Shown one piece after another: positions 1 through 11,342 of a stretch of DNA of 64,000 bases. Where the stretch lies: NCBI RefSeq assembly GCF_040712315.1, contig NC_134020.1, forward strand, positions 37,006,751 through 37,070,750, in the 5' to 3' direction. This stretch comes from Castanea sativa (Eukaryota; Streptophyta; Magnoliopsida; Fagales; Fagaceae). A program made the position numbers and the translations under genes. The notes below the pieces were generated by a model, which was not told the DNA's origin, made no database searches, and saw only the letters and a program-made list of their open reading frames with translations. Each line of letters begins with the position of its first letter. Positions within the stretch are counted from its first letter, which is position 1.

Positions 1-189
1 AAAAAAAAACAATAATTCTAATATTAAACTCAAATCATACAACTTTGAATTTCAAGCGTTTAAATTTTTAGAAAATTTCAAAGATAGGCTTGGCTTTAAG
101 CTATGATCTAGAATAGGTCTTAGCCATTTGAGCTCAAGAGCAAATTTTGGAACCTGCATATTCTTTCCCTAGTGGGAAAGATTTTTTTT

Positions 190-410
190 GGTAAAATATA
201 ATTAATACCCCTGAGATTTGGCTAATGCCAGTCTGATACAATACTTTTCAAAGCTGACCAACTTAACCCTAATCACCATGAGAGAGAGGAATGAAATGAG
301 TAACGATTTAGGGTTCAGGTTGGATTTAGATACTAAGTTGACCAGTTTTGAAAAGTCTTAGACCTAGCTGGCACTAGTCCAAATCTCAAGAGTGTTAACT
401 ATATCTTACC
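190..410. mobile_element. Small foldback MITE
   Basis: The two ends, about 90 bp each, are imperfect inverted repeats: the left end starts GGTAAAATATAATTAA and the right end finishes TTAACTATATCTTACC. An 8-bp ATTTTTTT follows the right end and also precedes the left end, so it may be a target duplication, but it is low complexity. There is no coding capacity. The long inverted ends and 8-9 bp duplication fit a Mutator-type MITE, but the superfamily is an inference. Confidence 0.55.
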
Positions 411-889
411 ATTTTTTTAAGCAAAAACTAAAGTGTGTTCATGGGTATGAGAATTGGGCGAAGATAGTAATAATAATAATAATAATAAAAATATTATTTA
501 AATGAAGTAAAGAAAAGATTTAGAGGCTGTTGGAAGGATGTTGGGAAAGTGATGTAGTGCCCGTTTGTTTCAGCTTTCCCAACCCAAAAAGCTCATTTTG
601 AAACTATAAATACAAAAAACCCGTTTGGTTAGGTATAAAAAACAACTTTTTGGAAAAAGTTGCGTTTTGGGTTTGTGAACAGAATGCGCATTCGCAGAAT
701 GGAGCTGTGAGGTGCATTTTGGAAAAGCCCCTGCGTGTTGATTTATATATCCGTTGGACTCTGTGGGCAATTACCAAATTACCCTTCAATAAATCAGAAG
801 ATGTTCTTAGTTCTCACACCAGATTCCTCATTCCTCTCATCTCATCTCTCTGCTCTACCCTTTGCCCTGAAAATTTTTGGGGTTACGAA

Positions 890-2292
890 GAGAGAGAGGT
901 ATTGAAGATTTTTGGTGAAATTAAAAGAGAAATTACCTAAGGTGAATCTTCCAGTTGAATTTAGAGAGAAAAAAAAAAGAATAAAGAAGATCAAGGTGAA
1001 GAAGTGCGTGGGTGTTACAGATGAAGTGCTAAGAGAAAAGGAAGAAATGAAGAAAGGGGAAAAAAAATAGTTATTAAATCGTTAGCACCGCATAAAAACA
1101 TTCCTCCTAGAGTAGCTGTTAATACGAATAACAGAAACTCTGTTATAACCATTTCTGTACATTCAATCATAGAATAAAAGGGTTTCAATTTCTATCGAAA
1201 TCCCACCATATTAAATATATTTAATATTTAGATATATTATATATTGATAATGATTTATAAAAGCGATTGAGCGTTCAGAAAATTACAAAATAAATTTTAA
1301 ACTTAATAAATTAGTTTCAACGACTCATTAATTGTGATTAAAGATCTTATTTATATCTGCTCTTAGATAAGAATCTTATAGAATAAATAGTATAATAAAA
1401 ATAGAAAAAGACAAAACTTTTTATCTTATTAGAAAAAAAAAAGAGGAAGAGCTGGGTGTTACAGACGAAGTGTTAAGAGAGAGAGAGAAAAAAAAAAAAA
1501 AAAAAAAGAAGAAGAAGAAAGGAAGAGCTATGTGGAACATTCTGGAGATTGGAGGAAGTGGCAGGAAAAAAAAAAGGAAAAAAAAGAAAAGACTAAGGGT
1601 ACGTGTTTGGAGGAGAAATAAAGAGGGAAAAAAATAAAGGAAAAAAGTAGGAAATACTATCACAATATTTTTACAATAAATCTTAAGTGGTAGGTTATTA
1701 TTAGCTAATATTGGTAAGAAAAAAATAATTTTAATAGTACGTTCAAATTAAAGAGGTATTGAAGAGAGAGAGGTATTGAAGATTTTTGGTGAAACTAAAA
1801 GAGAAATTACCTAAGGTGAATCTTCCAGTTGAATTTAGAGAGAAAAAAAAAAAAGAATAAAGAAGATCAAGGTGAAGAAGTGCGTGGGTGTTACAGATGA
1901 AGTGCTAAGAGAAAAGGAAGAAATGAAGAAAGGGGAAAAAAAAAAAGAAAAAAAAAAGAAAGAGGAAGAGCTGGGTGTTACAGACGAAGTTTTAAGAGAG
2001 AGAGAGAGAGAGAAAAAAAAAAAAAAAAAAAAAAGAAGAAGAAGAAGAAAGGAAGAGCTTTGTGGAACATTCTGGAGATTGGAGGAAGTGGCAGGAAAAA
2101 AAGAAAAGGAAAAAAAAGAAAAGACTAAGGGTACGGTTTGAAGGAGAAATAAAGAGGGAAAAAAAGAAAGGAAAAAAGTAGGAAATACTATCACAATATT
2201 TTTACAATACTTTCACAATAAATCTTAAGTGGTAGGTTATTATTAGCTAATATTGGTGAGAAAAAAATAATTTTAATAGTACGTTCAAATTA
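890..2292 (+). repeat. Direct tandem duplication, about 0.5-kb unit
   Basis: The block starting AGAGAGAGAGGTATTGAAG at about 890 recurs at about 1764. The two copies match through the GGTGAATCTTCCAGTTG, GTGCGTGGGTGTTACAG and TGTGGAACATTCTGGAG segments. Copy 1 is longer because of a roughly 365-bp insert at 1068-1432. Both copies contain long poly-purine runs that differ in length. Confidence 0.8.
1068..1432. mobile_element. Insertion in copy 1 of the duplication
   Basis: Copy 2 runs from the GGGGAAAAAA tract straight into GAGGAAGAGCTGGG. Copy 1 carries about 365 bp of unrelated AT-rich sequence between them, beginning TAGTTATTAAATCG and ending TTATCTTATTAG. This is an insertion in copy 1 or a precise loss from copy 2. 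No terminal repeat or open frame identifies the class. Confidence 0.55.
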
Positions 2293-2516
2293 AAATCAAT
2301 ATTAATTATCACAATATTTTCACAATAATCTTAAGTGGTAATTTATTATTAGCTAATATTAGTGAGAAAAAAATAATTTCTTTAGAAAGAGAAAAAAATA
2401 ATTGTAATAGTACGTTCAAATTAAAATTAGTATCAATTATCACAATATTTTCACAATAAATCTTAAGTGGTACATTATTATTAGCTAATATTGGTGAGAA
2501 AAAAATAATTTTTTTA
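1657..2516 (+). repeat. Interspersed/tandem units of about 100 bp
   Basis: A unit running from TATCACAATATTTT through AATCTTAAGTGGTA and TTATTATTAGCTAATATT to AAAAATAATTTT occurs at about 1657, 2187, 2308 and 2439. The last three are head to tail. Non-coding. Confidence 0.75.
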
Positions 2517-2775
2517 CAAAAAGAAAAATTGATTAAGTATTATGAAGTAGTTGAATTAAGTATGAAACAAACTCTTTTATATTTACATTATTTTTTTTGG
2601 TAATTTACTCCTCAAACCACCACTTTTATAAGTGCTAACCAAACACTCCAACTTTTTCAAAAAACACTTTTTAACAGTTTTTACCAAACACTCTGCTTTT
2701 TTAAAAAGCATTTTTCATACTGCATTTTTTCAAAAAGCCCAATTTTAAAAAGTTGAACCAAACTCACCGTAAAAT

Positions 2776-3591
2776 AGTAGAGATGACTTTTCTCCCTTCA
2801 AATTTGGGTGAAAAAATGAAGATGCTCTTAAGATACTCTTTCGTTCACAGTTCTTGCAAGGAGTGACAGATTTGCCTCTTGGCCTTTGCAATTCCTCGCT
2901 ATGTGTTAAGATTTATAATTCTCATTATATTAACCACTTCTTGGTAATTTTGGATTATAAATTTCGATTAATTTATATTAGTAACCTAATTAACTAAAAA
3001 TGCCTATAATTAAATCCAATCCATCAATAATAATACACTTGATTTTGAAAATTAAACAAAATTGAATTAAAATAAAAATTTCTTCAAGCTTCGCACATCA
3101 AGCAGATATTACAACACAATATTGCAACACACCTAACGATTACACAATTTCCACTGTAAGTGCAATGGAAACAAATCAATCTTATTTTCAATTTGTAAGT
3201 AACATCCCAATTCCCTTGGGTCACTCCACGCATTAAACCACAACAATTCACAGCAACCAAAATTAAAAATTGATCCTTACCAATTTTCATGGAAGAAAAA
3301 CTTGAACAAGCTTATTAAAATGGTGTAATCTATCAATGAAAAGGGTGAGACAATATGGACAATATCATACCTAGGAAAAACTTTTCGATGCCTTGAATTT
3401 TTGAATTTGGTACATTACATGTACAAATATGTTGGACAACAAGCTCACAGAGAAAGGAAAAGAGAAGCTATCCAACATAAACCAAATAATTACAGAAATC
3501 CCAGCACATTGAGCAGATACCCACTTTTCCATCCACAGGGATCTCTTCTCCCCCCCTGGGTATGAAACTGGAAGCACACAATTACAATGCT
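2776..3591 (-). other. 3' flank and probable 3' UTR of the FRS3-like gene
   Basis: There is no supported reading frame. Sequence just left of the stop codon at 3592 (roughly 3080-3591) is less AT-biased and is probably the 3' UTR. I cannot place the polyadenylation site. Sequence left of about 3080 looks like plain AT-rich intergenic DNA. Confidence 0.35.
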
Positions 3592-6500
3592 TTACTTCCT
3601 TTGCTTTTTTGGTAAAGGTTCTGGCTGGGTCTCAGCCTGCCAAATTAAAACCCGTGATTAAATAGACAAAATAAGATCCTAATGTAGTCATTCAACATAA
3701 CATATAAGCATTATGCGAATGTCTAGTTTGATTGATAACAAAATTCAAGCGCACACAACCTTCTACACAGATGCCAGGCTAATCCCAGATGTATAGGATA
3801 CTACTATCAAAATAGTCAAATGACAAAAGGAACAAATGTACATGACGGAATTATAGAGGATCCACAGATGAATCAGCCAATTGAAGCTGATTCAGCCATT
3901 TAGTGTCAATTGCTCAGAACAAAGCCTGACTTCCAAAACAGTGGCTAAATACGTTGGTTCATCTAAGTTACAGCCACTCTAAGCAGCTGCAACATCTTAT
4001 TACAGAAAATAAAAAAAGAAAAGGATTTTTTTTTTTTTAATTTTTAATAAGTGGGAATGCTCCAGGTGTTGGTACTTAGTAGACTCAACTTATCATGCAT
4101 CCCGTTTCATTTACTCCACTTTAAGGGAGTCCCTAGTGTACTATATTTCCATAAAGGGACATGAAAGACAAATCCTCAGCAAACGTCTGTCCTATTAATA
4201 CAACTGCCTATTTGTTATTGTCTGCATATAGTCTGTGCTGGTTTGAGAGATTTTAATAATCTATAGAATCTAAACAGGGATTTTAAAAAAATGACATCAA
4301 ATCTTAAATTCAAAGATCAAAGTGGAAAATGTGATTCATGAGGATGATGGACAGAGCAAATAAATCAAATTTTTTATAATTATTAAGAATAATTATTTTT
4401 TGGGCAGGTAACACTAACAATCCACCAGTAAGTCTTTTATTGTTATACTAATAAAAGACAAACTTGTTAGAAAGTATAAAATCTTTGAAATAGCAATCAT
4501 ATTTAAATCAGACATGTATCAATACGCATACTCTCGGAGACTGCATGATACACCTTCAACTTGTGTAGGTCGGGGAAAGGTGGTTGATAGGCAGTCTTAT
4601 CCCCAACTTAGAAGAGGTTGTCAAACTACAAAAAATCGCTTTGGCAAAAGGCACTTATCATTGCACCAAAGTCTGACCCCTTAATATATACCCCTTAATA
4701 TATACTTAAATATTATTTTTTCACATATTAATCAATGAAAGTACCATCCCGCATTATCCTATATTTTTAGGTGTTGACATATCGTCATGTCCATACCATA
4801 TTGTATACATATCCCATATCAGTAATTCCGCATCGGTATTTCCTATCAAATTAGCAACTGAAAATCCATTGAACTGTGATATATATTATTTACACCAAAG
4901 ACAAGTGGTAATTTATCAACAATAACCAAAATGTTTTTATATATTCAAGGGGGGTTCATTTAAGCTGAATAAAAAATGTTTGAAACAGAATAGATCCTGG
5001 TCTAAGTACATTATATTCTTGTAGTTATAAGAATGCATAAATAATTCCAAGTTTCACTTTGTATTTGAAATTAAATCTCCTTTGCTTCATTTACTTCACA
5101 TATTTATTTTAAATCTTTGATTATGTTCAGATTTTATTGAATATGCTGCAAGTATATGTAATTAAAGTCAAGTCCTTATAACATGTCTGCATCGTTACTA
5201 TATGTTCAACTTTATTGATATATTAATTTTAGTGCTTTGCTATCCATTCAAACACTATTGGTCTTTCTACATTTCAAACGGTTTCATTCACTAATGTGAC
5301 GATCATAAATTTTGATTATTTGTTAAAGGAACCAAAGAAAAGTATGAACTTGAAATAGAAGGTATCTCATGCTTTCCATTGAAACAAAAACGTTGTAACC
5401 CATGCATTAAAAGGAATATATTTCATCACAAAGGTAAATAGAGAATGCTTACCGCAATTGAAAGCTGCTCACGTATATAAGCCATTGATCTCAGCATGGC
5501 ACCTAATGTATCCCTGGACACCTGAAATTTAACCTCCGACTCTCCTGAAGTTGTCTCAGTATCTTGAAGCTGGAATGACAGGAAGAAGAAAACATTTACA
5601 TCATTTTGAATGACTTAAGAAGTACAACTATGTAACAAAATCAAGCAACAAAACTATTGTAGGCTAATGGATTGCCACTCCAATCATAACTGAACAAATA
5701 TGGATGGTACACAAAAAGTTCTTTACATTATTATTTCATTTTATATTTCTGTGTGCTTGTGGGGGTAGGAAGGTGGGCTGGTGTAGGGAGGGAGGAAGAG
5801 GGACATAGAAACAGTTGTGTATCACTTAATTTAGTGCGTGCGCTCACGCAAGAGAGAGAGAGAGAGAGAGAATATTTTCTAGTATTATTATTCATCCATC
5901 TTAATATTCTCATTTCAACTATGCTTAATTTACACAACATTACTTCTTAACATCCCAACATTCCGTATCATGGAGTATCACCGGTCTAGCATTTGGAATT
6001 CAGCTCCATTGTGCTTAATGTGGTATCTTTGGAGGGAGTGAAATAGGAGGACATTTGAGGACATGGAAAGTTCGGATGACTAGTTATTGGTTTCTTTCAG
6101 TGGGCTCTCTGTTTGACTGGTCTAGGGCTTGGGGACTCACCTCTAGTGATTCTCTCCCCATGTTCCTTAGCTCTCTCCTTTATAATTAGTTTCTTTTCCT
6201 TCTCTTTTCCTCTCTTGTGTTTCTTATCTCTATGTAATTTTCTCTATGCCTTATGTTTTTCTGTATAAGGTAGTGTTTTTGAATATACTTCTTTATTACT
6301 TATCAAAAAAAAAAAATGGTCTTCTAAAATTACAGAATATAAAATAAAATCAGAAATCAATGAATTAGTGGATTGCCCAACTTTTTTTCACATGAGTTTT
6401 TCCCCCCATATAAATTCTCTTAAATCATGGTAAAGAAAGATGGGAAAATATAAAGGATAAGGTTATACTCTTCACAATGAAAGAGAAAGGAAATCATTAA

Positions 6501-9500
6501 TATTATAAAAGATCAAACCAAACTACAGTAAGAAATTGAATCACATGAAAAAAAAATGCAGAGAGCCAGAACACACCCCACCTACCGTAAAAGAGAAGGC
6601 CAGGGCAGGTTATAATAATCATATGCATTGCATAATTTTGATCATCCTAGTGATTTTTTTTTGGATCAGTAATCATCCTAGTGAAAATATCATTATCATC
6701 TCTTGGAGGGAAAAGGAAAAAGAAATATACTACCCCTAGAAGTAATATGAGAACTTGTTTTTTTTTTTGATAAGTAAAAATTATATATATACGAACGGCT
6801 ACTCTATGCCTGAAAAACACAGAGCAACCCAGAAAATACAAGAAGAAAAAACAAAGAGAAACAAGAGAGAAAACCAAACAACAAAGAAATTACAAAAGGA
6901 AAAGGGAGCAGAGAAAAGAAGGGAGGGAATCACTAGACGTGAGTCCCCACGCCCGAGACCAATAAAAAAGAGATCCACTAAAAGAAGCAAGCAACTGATC
7001 ACTAGAGCAATCCAAATCCTCAAAAGTCCTCCGATTCCGCTCCTTCCAAATACACCAAAGGATGCACAACGGGACTAAATTCCAGATCTGAGACGAATGC
7101 TTCCCCAGCCAATTCCACCATCCAAAAAGCAAGTCTGGAATCGATCTAGGCATCACCCAAGCCAGGCCGAAAGTTATGAAAACAAAGCTCCATAACCGAT
7201 AGGCCACCTCACAATGAAGAAGTAAGTGATCTACCGTCTCTCCACAATGACGGCACATAATGCACCAATCCTCAAAATCCAATCTCCTCAATCTCAGATT
7301 GTCTCCCGTTAGAATCTTATTCCAAGCTACACACCAAACAAAAAAATAAATTCGCCTGGGGGCCTTTACTCTCCAAATAGCTTTCCAAGGAAAGATAGTT
7401 GAATGAGAGTTTCTTAATTTGTAATAGTACGACCGGATGTCAAAAGCCCCATTAGACTTCAATTTCCATCTCATCCGGTCTCCAACATCCATAGGAGGGG
7501 TTAAAGCACCCAATAAGCGAAGAAATTGCAGCCCTTCATCCATCTCCCAATCATTAAAAAATCTGCTAAAACGAACATTCCAAGATCTTCTATCCTCCGC
7601 CCCCTGCCTATGCAAAGAAGTTTCAACAGAAGCCTCCTTATCAATGGCTATGCCATACAGCCTTGGAAAAGCCAATTGAAAAGGTTGATCCCCATACCAC
7701 CCATCCTGCTAAAACCTCACCCTATTCCCCAACCCAACCACAAACTGACAATTTTTGCTAAAATCCTCCCAACCCATGCGGATACTTCTCCACAAACCAC
7801 ACCCATGAGCTCCCCTACCCAGCTTTGAGGTCCATCCCTCCCAGTCTTCCCCATATTTTGAGGCTACTACCCGCCTCCATAACCGACCCTCTTCCTTACC
7901 AAACCGCCACAACCATTTCCCCAATAAAGCCTTATTAAAGGTAGAGAGTTTCCTTATCCCTAAGCCACCAATGGCTATAGGCGCACAAACTTTATCCCAT
8001 CCTACCAAATGAATCTTGCTATCTCCCCATAGGAAGTCTCTTTGCAACTTTTCAATTTTATTAGCCACATGAGTAGGAATTGTGAATAACAATAGAAAGT
8101 AAGTCAGAAGACTAGAAAGCGTACTCTTGAGTAACATCAATCGACCCCCCTTAGACAGGTACAACTTCTTCCACCCAGATAATTTCCACTCAAAATTTTC
8201 CAAAATTGTATTCCAAATTGAAGGGGAATTGTGAGAAGCCCCCAGCGGCATGCCAAGATACAACATAGGTAAAGATCCAACTCTGCAGCCCAAAATATCA
8301 GCCAGAGCATGCACATCACCAACCTCCCCTATAGGAACTATTTCGCTCTTATGCACATTGACCTTCAAACCTGTTACCGCCTGAAGACTGAGGAGCAACA
8401 ACCGAATATGAAGAATTTGCTCCGCATCTGCATCACAAAAGAGGATAGTATCATCTGCAAATAATAGATGTGAAACACGTTCCCCACCATCCCTCCTACC
8501 CCCAAGATTAAAACCGCGAATTAATCCAGCTCCCTCCATTCTTCTCAACATCCTACTAAACACCTCCATCAAGATCAAAAACAGCATAGGAGATAGCAGA
8601 TTTCCTTGTCTTAAACCCCTTGAGCTGCCAAAGAAATCAGCTGGAGACCCATTAATCAAAACAGAGAACTGAACTGTGGATATACAAGAATGAATCCACT
8701 TACACCACTTCACTCCAAAACCCATCCTATTCAGCAGATACAACAACGCCTCCCAACTCACATGATCGTAAGCTTTCTCCATGTCGAGCTTACAAATGAC
8801 TCCAGGAACCCTGCTCTTCCCACAACTATCCACACACTCATTCGCAATAAGAACCGAGTCAAGGATTTGTCTCCCACCCACAAAGCTATTCTGATTCTCA
8901 GAAATCAACTGATCTAAAACCACTCTCAAGCGATTTGCCAAGACCTTAGCCAAAATTTTATACACACTCCCCACCAAACTTATAGGTCAAAAATCTCTAA
9001 TATTGGAGGCACCATTCTTTTTAGGAATTAAAGCAATGAAGGTCGCATTGAGGGATTTTTCAAACTTGCAATGATGGAAAAACTCTTCAAAGACCGCTAG
9101 GACATCTTTCTCCACTACCTTCCAACAATGATGATAGAACGCCATAGTGAACCCATCCGGCCCTAGAGCTTTGTCGCCTTCCAAATCCCTAACAGCTTGA
9201 AGAATCTCCTCTCTCTCAAACTTCCTTTCAAGCCAAACCCTCTCCAAATTGCCAATACGATCAAAATTCAAACCCTCCACCAAAGGCCTCCACTCCTCAG
9301 TCTCCTTGTACAAATTTTTATAAAATTGTACAATTTGATAAGTTACCTCGGAGGCCTCCTCAAAAACCACCCCATCCACCTCCAAGTTCCTTAGATGATT
9401 AGACCTTCTATGGGAGTTAGCCATTTTGTGAAAGAACTTGGTGTTATTATCCCCTTCCTTGATACATAACATCCTAGATTTTTGTCTCCAGGAAATTTCT

Positions 9501-11291
9501 TCTAAGGATAGAAGATGCTCCACCTGGGACCGCAAACCAGCCCTATGAACTTTCTCCCCATCGGAGAGACCAAAATCCCCCTCCTTAGCATCTAATGTTA
9601 TCAACTCCTCCAGTAGTTGCTTCTTATGACGCGCTACATTACCAAACTCTCGACGATTCCATTGCACAATATCCTATTTCAGAGCCTTTAATTTTTTCGC
9701 AAGCACAAAACTAGGAGTACCTACAAAGGATTGTCGATTCCACCAGGTTTGAACTCTATCCACAAAACCCTCCGACTTCAACCACATATTTTCAAATTTG
9801 AATGGACTTTTTCCCCTTGCCATTCCCCCTGCCTCCAAGAAAATTGGACTGTGATCTGAGACAGTACGGGGTAAAATCCTTTGAGTAACATCTGGGAAAT
9901 GATCCTCCCAATCTGGGGTAACCAAAGCTCTGTCAATCCTAGACATCATAGGTTGATCAGAACCACTGGACCAAGTAAAGCTACCTCCTTCCAAAGGCAA
10001 ATCAACCAAGTTAAGGTCCTCAACAAATTCAGAAAATATTTCCATAGCCGTGGTCAAACGAGTCTCGCCCCTGCGCTCGCTAAGAAAGCAAACTATATTA
10101 AAATCCCCAAAGCAACACCACGGAATCCTCCAACACTGCTGAACTCCCACTAACTCATCCCACATGAGACCCCTCTCAACATTCCCATTTGGGCCATAAA
10201 CGCCTGAGCAAGCCCAAATAAACCCATCCCCCACCCCTTTCCACTTTACCGACACTGAGAATGTACCAACCATAATCTCCACCTTATCCAAAACCCTTTT
10301 GTCCCACATAAGCAAAATACCACCAGCAGTCCGATCAGCCTCCAAGACAGCCCAATCAACATAAGGACAACCCCATAAACTACAAATTAGCTGTCTATTC
10401 ATGCTAGAACTAGAACTAATCATCATTCACACAAAGAGCATCCTAGTTCCTATAAGTAATACAAGATAAAAACAACTTGTGTAACATTGTTAAACTCCAC
10501 ATCTTGAACCACCTTTCTCCATTAGAAATACACCCCTTCTTTCCAAATGGAACTCAATACAACAAGCGTGTCTGCCAAATAACTCACTCATCTCAGTGAC
10601 AGTCCGCAACCAAACCACTTACCAGGCAGGCACTACTCAAAGCTTTAAAAGCATTTCTAATAACAATCTCAAATCTAAGACGAAAAGGGGCAGTGCACAC
10701 ATGATTTACGGAATCCACTTTACAAAGCATGCCCCCTGCTTGGGGCCTCTCCAAAATGTTTTCCAAACTCAGAATCTAATTTGAAACTGCTTTTTTAGGA
10801 AGGAAGGAAACTCTGGAGTGCACCACAGCTCAAGGAATTTTCATTTAAGGAAATAAACTATCTCCTTTGTTCCACAGACAGAAAAAAGAAGCTCGAATAC
10901 CTATTCAACCTAAACAACAAGGTTGGAGGATAATCATGAAATCCTCCAGTTTAACCAATAAAAAATGAATACAGGAACCATAATTTGTTAGCGTAGCATG
11001 TGTAGATGTAAAGTACTTAATGCCTGAAATTAGCAAAGATGGAGATGGTTGCCAGATGGAGTGCTTATGCCTGAGCCTCGACAAATACTAGGCACCCCCA
11101 ATTTCAGAAGTAATGCCATCCATAGATTTGTTGTCAAGGATTTTCCTAAACATGATCTATATGCATTTGACAATAGACATTGCAGACTCCTTAGGAACTT
11201 CGTACTTGCACATGTCACAACCTGAAAGGTAGCTCCTTCACTCCTTCATTTCCTCCCCAAACCCCAGCCTATGTCAGTATTTTGTCATAAG

Positions 11292-11342
<51 letters not shown>

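Larger units (their letters stand above)
555..2775. mobile_element. Candidate non-autonomous DNA transposon
   Basis: The left edge reads GTGCCCGTTTGTTTCAGC. The right edge, on the other strand, reads GGTGAGTTTGGTTCAAC. Both look like the degenerate 'GTTTGGTTCA' ends common in plant DNA transposons, and both are followed by AAAAAGC-rich sequence. The interior is purine-rich and holds a tandem duplication and about 100-bp repeats, listed separately. I could not fix a target duplication, so the exact ends and superfamily are uncertain. The Lys/Glu-rich open frames inside are low-complexity artefacts. Confidence 0.35.

Noticed and set aside
1835..2194. Phe/Ser-rich and Lys/Glu-rich open frames on opposite strands
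   Set aside because: Produced by poly-purine runs in the tandem duplication; low complexity and no family resemblance.
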